Made by a program: the position numbers and the translations under genes
Notes under the pieces: generated by a model
The model's database searches: none
The model's input: the letters and a program-made list of their open reading frames with translations, nothing else
Told to the model about the DNA's origin: nothing
In this document: positions 24,238 to 32,208 of the stretch, piece by piece
Numbering within the stretch: the stretch's first letter is position 1
Layout of the letters: the number at the start of each line of letters is the position of its first letter
From: a virus
IMG/VR virus record: IMGVR_UViG_3300039159_000070
Coordinates: 1 to 37,043 of that record
Length of the DNA stretch: 37,043 bases
Strand: one strand, 5' to 3'

Positions 24238-26850
24238 ATGAAACAACAGTTAGCACATACAGTGTTTGAAGATTCGTTCGCCGAAGAAGTTTGGTCTTCG
24301 ACATACAAGGATCACACTGATAATAATGTCGACGACATGAATATGAGAGTAGCTACCGCAGCGGCAAGTGTAGAGACCACAGACACACTTAGAATACTTT
24401 GGCGGGATACATTTTACGAAATGTTATCCGGATTTAACGTTACTACAGGAGGGCGGATATACTCCAACGCGGGAACAGAGTGGAACGGAACTACATTAAT
24501 GAATTGTTTCGTGAACCCACGTAGTTCGTATGATATTGATTCACTAGACTCTATTATAAGCGGTGTTCGCAATCAGTGTCAAACACTGAAGTCGGAAGGA
24601 GGGTGGGGTGAGAATTTTTCTTTTATTCGTCCTAGAGGATCTTTCATTGAGGGAATCGGCGTGGAGACCCCTGGTGCCGTAAAGTACATGGAAATATTTG
24701 ATAAAACTTCCGATGTTATAACAGCCGGTTCTGGTAAGAAGAATTCAAATAAGAAGTCCAAAGGAAAGATCCGTAAAGGAGCAATGATGGGAGTTATGGA
24801 TGTATGGCATCCAGACATCGTCGAGTTTATTACAGCAAAACAACAACCAGGTAGACTGTCAAAATTTAATTTGTCTGTTAATTGTACGAATAACTTTATG
24901 GACAAGGTAATTCGTTTGCAAGATATTGATAAGTCGATACACGATGAATTATTATTCGACGAACCGAATAGCGAAAAAATTAAACAACTAGAAACAGAAA
25001 AAGAATCTTTGGATACATGGGATTTGATATTCCCGGATACCACACATCCACAATATAGAGAAGAATGGCAAGGAAGTATCAGTCAGTGGAAGTCTAAAGA
25101 TTATCCTGTTACTATCCATCGTACATTGAAAGTTTCGTGGTTATGGAATTTGATAATGGAGAGTACATATAACAGAGCAGAACCTGGAGTGTTATTCTTA
25201 GATAGAGCAAACCACTTTGGCCCATTAAACTACTTAGAAACTATTTCAGCAACCAATCCGTGTGGAGAGCAAACACTCGCTCCGGGTGGAGTGTGTAATC
25301 TCGGTTCTGTAAATCTAACACAATGTATTAATAAAGACGGAACTGGGTTTGATTTAGCTAAGATTAAAAAACACACAAGACACCTCAATAGGTTTCTTGA
25401 TAACATAAATTCATTATCAAATGCGCCGTTACCAGAATATATAGATTCGATGAAAAACAAAAGAAGAATCGGAATAGGAATTCTTGGATGGGGATCTGCG
25501 TTGTTCATGTTGAAAGTTCGATTTGGTAGCGAACGTGCTGCTCAACTTCGTGAAGATGTGATGAGTACTATTGCGAGAGAAGCATACATGTCATCGATTG
25601 ATTTAGCTGAGGAAAAGGGTATGTTTGAATACTGCATTCCTGAAATGCACGCTAAGGGAGTATTTGTAACTAGCTTAAATCTTCCGGAGTCTTATATGAA
25701 TAAACTCAGAAGTACTGGGATTAGAAATTCGTCATTGTTATCGATCCAACCTACAGGAAATACCAGCATTCTTGCTAATATAGTATCTGGTGGATTAGAA
25801 CCAATATTCATGCCTGAATATATCAGAACCGTTATAGTCGGTCAGATGCCTGATGAGATTATAGATGTGTGTCCGACATGGTACGAGGGAGCTTGGCATG
25901 AAACTGATATGTTTAAATTCACCAAAGAAGGTGATGAAGAAATCTTGAGAGGGGTTGGACCTAGTGGCATCGTTTACAAGATTGATAAAAACCGAGGACT
26001 AACGAAAGAAGTATTGTGTCAAGACTATGGGGTGCGGTGGTTATCCAAACGTGGCGAGTGGGATCCGTCGGCAGATTGGGCGGTAACGACAATGAACCTA
26101 TCTGTACAAGATCACGTAGAAGACTTGAAAGGGTTTGCACGTTGGGTAGACAGTGCAATGAGTAAAACCGTAAACGTTCCAAATGATTATCCGTTTGAAC
26201 AATTTCAGGACATTTACACCGATTCATACCGAAGTGGATACGTGAAAGGTGTCACTACATATCGGTCTGGTACAATGACGACAGTTTTATCGGCTGCAGA
26301 TGCTACCGTCCGTAAAGATCAAGAAGAAATCATAGTAGATGATGTTAAAGTGCCGATACAAGCTCCTGCAATGGTATCTACCATACGAGCAGATGGGAAA
26401 AAATGGTATTTGACGACTATACTTGACAACGCTGGTGAGCGTCCTATCGCGTTCTTTGTCCACACGAACCATTACGAAAAATCAGTCACGACACATGACG
26501 CGGTTGAGCGACTGATTAAATTGGCAACTGATAGAGGTATACCAGAGCGTTGGATTGCTGACACCGAGCGTAAAATGGAAGCAGATAACAACCCAACCAA
26601 GATAGCACGCGCCATTAGTTTAAACCTTCGACATGGAGTCCTCATCAAAAATGTGGTCGCTGTATTGGATCGTGTTGATGACATTTACGTTGGATCGTTC
26701 TTATTTCAAATCCGAAAGTTTTTAGGGACGTATGTCAAAGATGGCGAAAAGGTTGAAGGTGAAAAGTGTATGGCTTGTGGAAGCACACAAATCGTATTCA
26801 GTGAAGGCTGTAAGAAATGTATGTCATGTGGTTCGAGTAAATGTGGATAA
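24238..26850 (+). CDS. nrdJ: Adenosylcobalamin-dependent (class II) ribonucleotide reductase
   Basis: 870 residues. The class II pattern is clear: LMNCFV with C90, EGGWGENFSFIRPRGS at 120-135, TPGAVKYMEIFD at 144-155, the active-site N340-P-C342-G-E344 (NPCGEQ), CNLGSVNL with C353, and a C-terminal Cys-rich zinc-ribbon tail (C844, C847, C858, C861, C864, C869) that recycles the active-site disulfide. C90 and C353 would form the redox pair and C342 carries the thiyl radical. It reduces ribonucleotides using coenzyme B12, so the host must make or import cobalamin. No NrdB is needed or seen. A GGAG lies seven bases before the ATG; a strong hairpin terminator follows. Confidence 0.95.
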   Translation: MKQQLAHTVFEDSFAEEVWSSTYKDHTDNNVDDMNMRVATAAASVETTDTLRILWRDTFYEMLSGFNVTTGGRIYSNAGTEWNGTTLMNCFVNPRSSYDIDSLDSIISGVRNQCQTLKSEGGWGENFSFIRPRGSFIEGIGVETPGAVKYMEIFDKTSDVITAGSGKKNSNKKSKGKIRKGAMMGVMDVWHPDIVEFITAKQQPGRLSKFNLSVNCTNNFMDKVIRLQDIDKSIHDELLFDEPNSEKIKQLETEKESLDTWDLIFPDTTHPQYREEWQGSISQWKSKDYPVTIHRTLKVSWLWNLIMESTYNRAEPGVLFLDRANHFGPLNYLETISATNPCGEQTLAPGGVCNLGSVNLTQCINKDGTGFDLAKIKKHTRHLNRFLDNINSLSNAPLPEYIDSMKNKRRIGIGILGWGSALFMLKVRFGSERAAQLREDVMSTIAREAYMSSIDLAEEKGMFEYCIPEMHAKGVFVTSLNLPESYMNKLRSTGIRNSSLLSIQPTGNTSILANIVSGGLEPIFMPEYIRTVIVGQMPDEIIDVCPTWYEGAWHETDMFKFTKEGDEEILRGVGPSGIVYKIDKNRGLTKEVLCQDYGVRWLSKRGEWDPSADWAVTTMNLSVQDHVEDLKGFARWVDSAMSKTVNVPNDYPFEQFQDIYTDSYRSGYVKGVTTYRSGTMTTVLSAADATVRKDQEEIIVDDVKVPIQAPAMVSTIRADGKKWYLTTILDNAGERPIAFFVHTNHYEKSVTTHDAVERLIKLATDRGIPERWIADTERKMEADNNPTKIARAISLNLRHGVLIKNVVAVLDRVDDIYVGSFLFQIRKFLGTYVKDGEKVEGEKCMACGSTQIVFSEGCKKCMSCGSSKCG

Positions 26851-26857
26851 TGTAAGT

Positions 26858-26890
26858 TTTGATGGTTACTCTGACGGGGTAACCATCAAA
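26858..26890 (+). terminator. Terminator after nrdJ
   Basis: Twelve-pair perfect stem (TTTGATGGTTAC and its complement) with a nine-base loop, followed by CATCTTTT. Confidence 0.75.
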
Positions 26891-26928
26891 CATCTTTTAC
26901 AAATATCATAATCTAAAGGACAAAATTG

Positions 26929-27168
26929 ATGTGTGATGATAAATTATTGCAACAACTAAAACACCTTCAAGTAAAACCACCAATCGTTGAATGTACTCAA
27001 AGTTCCAATTGTTGGTGCAATGAGATATCATTTCGATTTCCGATGACTCAGATACAGGATGAGTGTATGAGTCCAAAACAATTACTGGATACATATAGCG
27101 ATCAGATGTCCACATCCGACAAACAATATCTAACTAATATGTCAAGATATGAATTTATTATATATTAA
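26929..27168 (+). CDS. Small cysteine-rich protein (CWC-like)
   Basis: 79 residues. Start at ATG 26929 (AAAGGA nine bases upstream) rather than the TTG three bases before. The arrangement VECTQSSNCWCNEISF, then QDECMSPKQLL, resembles the small Cys_rich_CWC family found in bacteria; those have no assigned function and probably bind zinc. Cysteines at residues 2, 22, 28, 30 and 47. It lies downstream of the nrdJ terminator and converges on the gene at 27191, sharing a terminator with it. Confidence 0.6.
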   Translation: MCDDKLLQQLKHLQVKPPIVECTQSSNCWCNEISFRFPMTQIQDECMSPKQLLDTYSDQMSTSDKQYLTNMSRYEFIIY

Positions 27169-27195
27169 AAAAGGGGCCTAGGCCCCTTTTTTAAT
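27164..27195. terminator. Bidirectional terminator between convergent genes
   Basis: Perfect 32-base palindrome with a GGGGCCTAGGCCCC core, A and T tracts on both sides. The TAA stop codons of both flanking genes (27166-27168 on plus, 27191-27193 on minus) lie within it. Confidence 0.9.
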
Positions 27196-27433
27196 ATTCG
27201 TCATCGTATTGTCGGTGTTTTTTACTATACACATCATCTGCAGGTGTATAGTCATCGTCGTTGACCACATTCATCGCCCACTCGGATAACGAATTGAATG
27301 TTTTACTTTCCACCTCATCAAACAACTTACCTGACGGTAATTGTTTGACCCCATAATCTTCTAACAACTCTTCAGGAGTGGCCGTTTTTGCGTACTCTAC
27401 CAACCGAACAACTTCAGTGCTAACACGTTTCAT
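27191..27433 (-). CDS. Hypothetical protein, 80 residues
   Basis: Starts MKRVSTEVVRLVEYAK with a GGAG about 13 bases upstream. It is acidic toward the C-terminus (VNDDDYTPADD, QYDDEY) and has a helix-forming N-terminal third. No family recognised. It is the last gene of the minus-strand unit that begins with the topoisomerase medium subunit and contains the candidate structured RNA. Function unknown. Confidence 0.7.
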   Translation of the reverse strand: MKRVSTEVVRLVEYAKTATPEELLEDYGVKQLPSGKLFDEVESKTFNSLSEWAMNVVNDDDYTPADDVYSKKHRQYDDEY

Positions 27434-27458
27434 TTCTTACTTATCTCCAAAAATATTA

Positions 27459-27653
27459 TTAGTTAAATAACGAATAAACAAAAGCTGCAATCGTGACAGC
27501 ATTCATAACAACGGCTACTGTTACCATGATACGTACAAATTTCATCTGTTCTGTTACTGCTTTGACGAAAAAATCATTCTGTTGGTTGAATGCCACCTGA
27601 ATCACATCAGTTAACACTGCTGGAGTGATAATATCTTCACTATATGTTTTCAT
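27459..27653 (-). CDS. Small single-pass membrane protein
   Basis: 64 residues from ATG 27653 (MKTYSEDIITPAVL). I prefer this to the upstream ATG at 27704, because an AAGGA sits 11 bases before it and the 17 extra residues look like leader. The C-terminal segment (about 39-62, IMVTVAVVMNAVTIAAFVYSL) is a clear transmembrane helix; the N-terminal part is soluble and contains NQQNDFFVKAVTEQMK. A role at the host membrane (lysis, exclusion) is possible but unsupported. Confidence 0.6.
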   Translation of the reverse strand: MKTYSEDIITPAVLTDVIQVAFNQQNDFFVKAVTEQMKFVRIMVTVAVVMNAVTIAAFVYSLFN

Positions 27654-27719
27654 ATTTAAATTGGTCCTTGTTATGTTAAAATTGTTTAGTGGTAAATATA
27701 TCATATAATCCTTACTTAA

Positions 27720-28060
27720 TTATAAACCTCTAAATTTCTTAGAGTAGTTGATATAGTATTTGACAATAAATACTACACCTTACCGTGACCTTGGCATCAC
27801 CTTAGGATATTAGAACTGGTAATGCATTCTAACGCTCTTAGACTAATTAATAGTCAATGTATACCTTCTACAAATCTTTAAGCTCCTTGAGTTTAAAACT
27901 AAGCTATATTGCCTTTCAAAGCTTAGGTGGTCTAATCTACTAACTCCTATAGTCACCCTTTGGACATATAGAACCTACGCCAACCTTTTGAATTGGTTAA
28001 GTACCTCAGAACTGAAAGCGTAAATAAAACTCTATTCACGCCCGAAGTCCCTGACGAGGG
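27720..28060 (-). ncRNA. Candidate structured RNA with about nine consecutive hairpins
   Basis: A 341-base stretch without a usable ORF, directly after the stop of the 69-aa gene. On the minus strand the stems are, in order: 28049-28060 (CCCT/AGGG), 28018-28041 (nine pairs, GCGTGAATA/TATTTACGC), 27982-27998 (AACC/GGTT), 27947-27971 (CTATA-bulge-GTC/GAC-TATAG), 27899-27926 (CTAAGCT/AGCTTAG), 27818-27865 (closing GGTA/TACC and CATT/AATG around two adjacent hairpins), 27785-27800 (GTGA/TCAC), 27754-27775 (TAGTATTT/AAATACTA) and 27728-27744 (CTCTAA/TTAGAG). The 28018 stem has a G-U pair on the minus strand that would be an A-C mismatch on plus, favouring minus. Phage ncRNAs such as ROOL/GOLLD or T4 RNA C/D are comparable in kind; I recognise none of them. 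I found no clear promoter or tRNA in it; a weak plus-strand promoter (TTGTTT, 16, TATAAT at 27682-27709) leaves the strand open. Confidence 0.5.
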
Positions 28061-28270
28061 TTAGTGACTTATAACGCTATGAATAATTGAAACTATTTCT
28101 GCAAACATTGCTTTTTGTTCCACAGTAGCAACTAATTTTTTTACTCGATCAATATCCCACAAATCTTCTGTGAGTTCTTCAAATTCTCGTTTGGTGATGG
28201 TGCCTTCAAAATACGCATCTCGCAAACGTTGAACTTCGCTTTTAACTTCTACCAGTGTTAATTCAGTCAT
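28061..28270 (-). CDS. Small SHOCT-like protein
   Basis: 69 residues, helical. Residues about 13-33 (EVQRLRDAYFEGTITKREFEELTEDL) match the SHOCT pattern: helix, G-x-I-T, then EF helix. SHOCT segments mediate oligomerisation in many membrane or secreted proteins. It lies two bases after the lipoprotein gene and just before the structured RNA candidate. Function unknown. Confidence 0.65.
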   Translation of the reverse strand: MTELTLVEVKSEVQRLRDAYFEGTITKREFEELTEDLWDIDRVKKLVATVEQKAMFAEIVSIIHSVISH

Positions 28271-28272
28271 AT

Positions 28273-28662
28273 TTATTGAGTCCTTTTAGAGTATACAGCA
28301 TCCATTGCTGTTTCTGAAACAGTCATTATTGTATTCAATTTAAATTTACAGTAAGCCGGGGTCATCTTACTATTAGCAGCACTTTCAAACTCATCAGCCA
28401 GTTTTGCAATTTCTACTGCGATTGCATGCATCTCTGTATTGTTAGGTTGGTGTTTGAGATACAACTCCGAATATTTAGCGGAATCGGCCAATTTTGCTGA
28501 CACGACAACCATACGATCATGATCATTACAGTTTGACATAGATGTTTTTGCTAAATGTGCAACTTGTGCAAACGTCTCATATTCGTGTTCATTGAACACC
28601 CCACCGAACATGGAACATCCAGACAACGCCGTTATCATCATTACTGACCCGATTATTTTCAT
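28273..28662 (-). CDS. Small lipoprotein
   Basis: 129 residues with a type II signal peptide: MKIIGSVMMITA and lipobox L-S-G-C with the lipidated Cys at 16. The mature part is helical with two further cysteines (about 44 and 103), which could form a disulfide in the periplasm. Phage lipoproteins often act in spanin complexes or in superinfection exclusion (compare Cor-type proteins); there is no evidence to choose. It lies 25 bases behind the topoisomerase gene in the same unit. The lipobox indicates a Gram-negative (or at least diderm-type lipoprotein-processing) host. Confidence 0.75.
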   Translation of the reverse strand: MKIIGSVMMITALSGCSMFGGVFNEHEYETFAQVAHLAKTSMSNCNDHDRMVVVSAKLADSAKYSELYLKHQPNNTEMHAIAVEIAKLADEFESAANSKMTPAYCKFKLNTIMTVSETAMDAVYSKRTQ

Positions 28663-28687
28663 TTTATATCCTCATGTAAGTCCATAT

Positions 28688-30043
28688 TTATCCGAACTTT
28701 TTCAATACTTCTTTTAATTCAGTTATGTAAATGGTTTTTCGTTTACCTTCATTAGATAACAAATCCAAATATACGTTCTGTTGAACTACTGCATCATCCA
28801 GTTTGGTCTGTGTCTTCTGTTTTTCTTCTTCGGTGAGTCTGTACACAGGAAGGGCCACAATATATTCAATATTAATAATTCCTATATATGATAAAAACTC
28901 CTCGAGTTCAGCCTTGTTTTTTGTTTTGATGGCTATACCACCAACGTTATTATTAATGGACAGTATGACATCTTTATACCGTTGAATGTCTATTTCTAAT
29001 AACTGAAGTAGTCGTGTGTACCTGTTATGGTAATATTGGAGTCTCCACTCAGTAAATCGTGTAACGACTTCTGTGAATGATGTGTTTGTTACAGACTCTC
29101 CATTGAAGTCAATAACATTCATGTTATCTGTTTCCGAGTTGGAAAGCTTCAATAACCGAATCAAATCAGGTCGCGCTGTACTTTTAAGTATTCCACGTGC
29201 GAACTTTACGACTACATCGATTGAGTCTTTTGATGCGTCATCGTATCCAATAATTTTGTAATCTTCTTCTAACTTGTCTAAGTATGAAACGTATTTTGTG
29301 TGTTCTGTTCCATATGGTAGTTTGTTAATACGAATTTCTGATGAATTTAATTGAACATAATCACCTTCGAATGTGTATCGATTGTTAGTAGTCTTCGGAT
29401 CTTCTACTTTAGATACAGCTTTACAATCAATTGGTTTAAAATACGGCATCGCTTCTTCGAATTTTTTACCTTCAAGATGAGATATTTGAGCATTTATGAT
29501 ATCTTTAAGATCGTGTGGTAGAATGTTACACTGAAATCCTCCAGCAATACCAAACGTTGGGTTTAACAATACGATAGGGACTAACGGGAGAAAGTGTAAT
29601 GGTTCTTCCAGTGTATCATCATAATTCGGTTGCATCGGAATGAGCTCAATATCTCGAAACACGACATCTTTGGTAAAATCAGATACTTTGACAGAGGTGT
29701 AACGAGGTGCACCGAAACTGGAAGGAGCTAATCTAGTACCGAATGCTCCGATTCCAGTGAACAACGGAATATTATTACACCAAGGTCCCGCCATGTTACT
29801 GATAACATCAGATATATCAGCATGAGGATGAATAGGCATTACAGCGCCGGCAAGAGTAGCTGTCTTAGTCTTATCTCCGTTCCTGCCTATCCACAAGCCA
29901 CGCCTTTGGCTTGGTTTAAATCCGTCTGATAACGCAGGCAATGCTCGATTGTTTATCGTATACAAAAAGTAAACCCGTCGTTGTTCTTTAATGTAATCTG
30001 AACTAACAGGTTGAGTACTACTAGCCACACGTTGAATTGACAC
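28688..30043 (-). CDS. 52: Type II DNA topoisomerase, medium (GyrA-like, gp52) subunit
   Basis: 451 residues (T4 gp52 is 442). GyrA/ParC-type breakage-reunion domain: LPALSDGFKPSQRRGLW at 35-51, the TATLAGAVMPIHPHAD helix-turn segment at 61-76, and FGAPRYTSV at 110-118 with the catalytic Y115. Like T4 gp52 it lacks the GyrA beta-pinwheel C-terminus. It pairs with the large subunit at 32205-34100 to relieve torsion during replication. Start is GTG with AAAGGA eight bases before it, under a sigma70-like promoter at 30083-30111. Confidence 0.95.
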   Translation of the reverse strand: MSIQRVASSTQPVSSDYIKEQRRVYFLYTINNRALPALSDGFKPSQRRGLWIGRNGDKTKTATLAGAVMPIHPHADISDVISNMAGPWCNNIPLFTGIGAFGTRLAPSSFGAPRYTSVKVSDFTKDVVFRDIELIPMQPNYDDTLEEPLHFLPLVPIVLLNPTFGIAGGFQCNILPHDLKDIINAQISHLEGKKFEEAMPYFKPIDCKAVSKVEDPKTTNNRYTFEGDYVQLNSSEIRINKLPYGTEHTKYVSYLDKLEEDYKIIGYDDASKDSIDVVVKFARGILKSTARPDLIRLLKLSNSETDNMNVIDFNGESVTNTSFTEVVTRFTEWRLQYYHNRYTRLLQLLEIDIQRYKDVILSINNNVGGIAIKTKNKAELEEFLSYIGIINIEYIVALPVYRLTEEEKQKTQTKLDDAVVQQNVYLDLLSNEGKRKTIYITELKEVLKKFG

Positions 30044-30082
30044 AATGATATCCTTTGACTATACGTATTTCATTTTATAAGT

Positions 30083-30111
30083 AGTATACATCATTAGAGC
30101 GTATAGCACAA
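30083..30111 (-). promoter_or_regulatory. Sigma70-like promoter for the topoisomerase medium subunit unit
   Basis: TTGTGC, 17 bases, TATACT on the minus strand, divergent from the late-type promoter at 30130. Confidence 0.6.
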
Positions 30112-30129
30112 TGTGTTTTCATTGCTCGT

Positions 30130-30137
30130 CATAAATA
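30130..30137 (+). promoter_or_regulatory. Late promoter CATAAATA for the 185-aa gene
   Basis: Same octamer as before the scaffold-like gene (18443-18450), here on the plus strand, 25 bases before the ATG; GAGG follows at the right spacing. Confidence 0.5.
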
Positions 30138-30161
30138 CTAAACACCTGAGGAAATTATAAC

Positions 30162-30719
30162 ATGAAACTTATCGACCTATTCGAAGTCACATTTGACTCT
30201 GAGAAAAAGAAATCTGCAGCACTTCAAAAACTTCGCGATGTTAAGAGTCAAATTAAAACGTTACGATCAAAAGCCAGTTCAGGACACTCAAGTGGAATTG
30301 CACCTCAATACCAACAGCAATGGGATCGTTTACAGCTTGCTAAGAAACTAGCACAAGATGAGTACGATAGTGTTGATACTAAGGCCCAAGCACACGCGAC
30401 ATCACATAATTTCCATCAAGCTCATGCAACGAAACGTGCTAATGAAGTTCCTGAAGAGAAGAAAGATCGGTTTGGTGATGCCGTCAGTGCAGGATTGACT
30501 CATACAAACGATCTACGTTCTAACGTTGGTGGACATGCGGGTGTTGCAGAAAAGATGCTGGCATATGCCAAACTAGCATCGAAAGATGGTAGTGTTAAAG
30601 TAACCGCAGAGGATCTTGCTCATCAATTTGATACAACGGCAAGAACAGTCAACCGTTGGCTGAACCGTCCCGAATTCCACCAAGTTGCCTTATTGTTAGG
30701 ACGAGGGGTAAGTCGATAA
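30162..30719 (+). CDS. Late helix-turn-helix protein with capsid-targeting-like N-terminus
   Basis: 185 residues. N-terminus MKLIDLFE resembles T4 head-internal proteins (Alt MELITELF, IPs MKTYQEFIAE) with an L-x-E site after residue 8. Residues 14-75 form a basic coiled coil (KKKSAALQKLRDVKSQIKTL). A helix-turn-helix is visible at 147-170 (VTAEDLAHQFDTTARTVNRWL). It stands alone on the plus strand in a minus-strand region with a late-type promoter; the last 24 bases overlap the 3' end of the convergent phosphoesterase gene. A DNA-binding protein packaged in the head is the inference; an ordinary late regulator is the alternative. Confidence 0.7.
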   Translation: MKLIDLFEVTFDSEKKKSAALQKLRDVKSQIKTLRSKASSGHSSGIAPQYQQQWDRLQLAKKLAQDEYDSVDTKAQAHATSHNFHQAHATKRANEVPEEKKDRFGDAVSAGLTHTNDLRSNVGGHAGVAEKMLAYAKLASKDGSVKVTAEDLAHQFDTTARTVNRWLNRPEFHQVALLLGRGVSR

Positions 30720-31349
30720 TTTAAGAAGTTCAGCAAGACTGATTGGTTTATAGTCTTGCTGTTCTACACTTACGTTGATGTGTTGACTATTTTTTGTGGT
30801 CTTGTTGTGAATATGACCATGAATTTGTACCCACCCAGTTGGAACATCCCACCATGGATGATGAGCGATTATGAAATTCTTGAACGTTTTAATCAAGTGA
30901 ACCTCGTCAAAATCGTATAATATCGGTGTTTTGTGATGATGGTCGAAATCATGGTTACCCATTATTAAGATTTTGTATCCAGGTAATGTTTCTAATATTG
31001 AATCTATACGAGTTTTACTTCTCATACAAACATCACCTACCCAAACAACAACATCGTCGGCATGTACGTGAGCCATATAATTCTTCACCATAACGTCAGT
31101 CATGTGACCAATATCGTGAAAGGGTCGTTCACAATATTTGATGATATTATGATGAAAGAAATGAGTATCGCTCCAAAATTTCAGTTTACTTGGATCAACT
31201 AATGCGAGGTCAACCTCTGAATGTTTTACCCGGGATACAAAATCTTTATATGGTTTAATACGCTTTACCATTGGACTGAAAGGTAAACTCGGATCGACTT
31301 TCTGTAATTGGTCTAATAACATCTGACGTTCGTCTAATATTGTTTGCAT
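30696..31349 (-). CDS. Calcineurin-like metallophosphoesterase
   Basis: 217 residues with all five metal motifs of the family: FWSDTHF with D61/H63, WVGDVC with D106, MGNHD at 130-134, IIAHHPW with H163/164 and HGHIH at 177-181. An N-terminal helical stretch of about 55 residues is extra. Phage members of this family act on nucleic acid ends, cyclic nucleotides or 2',3'-cyclic phosphate; the substrate cannot be told here. It ends the replication operon and overlaps the convergent 185-aa gene by 24 bases. Confidence 0.88.
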   Translation of the reverse strand: MQTILDERQMLLDQLQKVDPSLPFSPMVKRIKPYKDFVSRVKHSEVDLALVDPSKLKFWSDTHFFHHNIIKYCERPFHDIGHMTDVMVKNYMAHVHADDVVVWVGDVCMRSKTRIDSILETLPGYKILIMGNHDFDHHHKTPILYDFDEVHLIKTFKNFIIAHHPWWDVPTGWVQIHGHIHNKTTKNSQHINVSVEQQDYKPISLAELLKLSTYPSS

Positions 31350-31352
31350 GTG

Positions 31353-31562
31353 TTACTGGTCATCCTGGTCGTGTTGTGGTTTATTCGATTCATTCATAAT
31401 GTCCAACATATCAGCATACTCTTTTAAGAGTTCGTCCATCGATAACGATAAAATGCCCACATGAGCCATTAACACATTGAAATTTAACGGATTTTTCTTA
31501 ATGGCATCAAATGATTCTGCAATTTTTAATGCTCTGTCACGAAACATCTCTGCTTTTTTCAT
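31353..31562 (-). CDS. Hypothetical helical protein, 69 residues
   Basis: MKKAEMFRDRALKIAESF opening, helical throughout, acidic C-terminus (KPQHDQDDQ). No family recognised. It starts one base after the stop of the possible nuclease and stops three bases before the phosphoesterase start, so the three are translated in series. Confidence 0.65.
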   Translation of the reverse strand: MKKAEMFRDRALKIAESFDAIKKNPLNFNVLMAHVGILSLSMDELLKEYADMLDIMNESNKPQHDQDDQ

Positions 31563-31563
31563 A

Positions 31564-32208
31564 TTACAACTCTCCTCGCAATACCATATATTTATTCACA
31601 TGTTGCTTAATGGAATCAAGCGAAACCGACACTTCACGAGAGTTTAGTTTGTTTTGGTAATAACGTTTAAACGACGGGTAGTCGATTTGAATCATCATGT
31701 TGTTTGTTATATCTATCATGACAAATCTATGTAATATCAGTTCGTCGTATTTAAACCATTCAGTTCGAAGTTTCACACGATCCGTTAATTTAAGTACTTT
31801 CGCTTGTGATGTGTAACTACCTGCCCATCTGTCGTTTATCACTCTAAGATCGATCCCGTTAACTTCGTCTTCTTTATTGCCTCTTCCGAGTATGTATCGA
31901 GTATTGGAATTTTGAGAATTCCACATGCCTGCCACCGCTATTTCACCACAAAATCCTTTAACAGATTTGTACTGATGCCTAATGTTGAACTTACTCCACG
32001 GCATTCGCAGGAGACTGTATTTGTGTTCAGGATCGAATTTACCTTCACTATGCATGTCTTCGTAAAAATTTATAGACTGTTTGATGTGCGTTGCACCATC
32101 TGGGTCGTAGTGTGCCTTGTAACGATCGAATACATCAATTACTTCGTTAATACACTGTCTACCTTTAAGTTGACTTGATTTATCATAACTTTTCAATCTT
32201 AGATTCAC
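31564..32208 (-). CDS. Possible PD-(D/E)XK-type nuclease
   Basis: 214 residues from a GTG at 32208 that overlaps the topoisomerase stop (GTGA) and has GAGGA nine bases upstream; the ATG at 32238 would need a 34-base overlap. Residues about 85-165 read GEIAVAG, then LGRGNKEDEVNGIDLRVI and SYTSQAKVL, the order E...GIDL...QAK seen in restriction-endonuclease-like folds with Gln in place of the usual Glu. No other domain is seen. A nuclease in a replication operon fits, but this is a pattern match only. Confidence 0.5.
   Translation of the reverse strand: MNLRLKSYDKSSQLKGRQCINEVIDVFDRYKAHYDPDGATHIKQSINFYEDMHSEGKFDPEHKYSLLRMPWSKFNIRHQYKSVKGFCGEIAVAGMWNSQNSNTRYILGRGNKEDEVNGIDLRVINDRWAGSYTSQAKVLKLTDRVKLRTEWFKYDELILHRFVMIDITNNMMIQIDYPSFKRYYQNKLNSREVSVSLDSIKQHVNKYMVLRGEL

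Noticed and set aside
27682-27709. Plus-strand promoter TTGTTT-16-TATAAT reading into the structured region
   Set aside because: Weak -35 and antisense to the small membrane-protein leader; kept only as a reason to leave the RNA strand open.
27720-28060. tRNA, tmRNA or group I intron
   Set aside because: No cloverleaf with a GGTTC-type T-arm, no tmRNA tag frame and no convincing P3/P7 core could be found, though the region is highly structured.
28040-28070. CTGACGAG next to GTCC, like a hammerhead ribozyme core (plus strand)
   Set aside because: No stem II closing before a GAAA and no proper third stem were found; the bases pair in a simple CCCT/AGGG hairpin instead.
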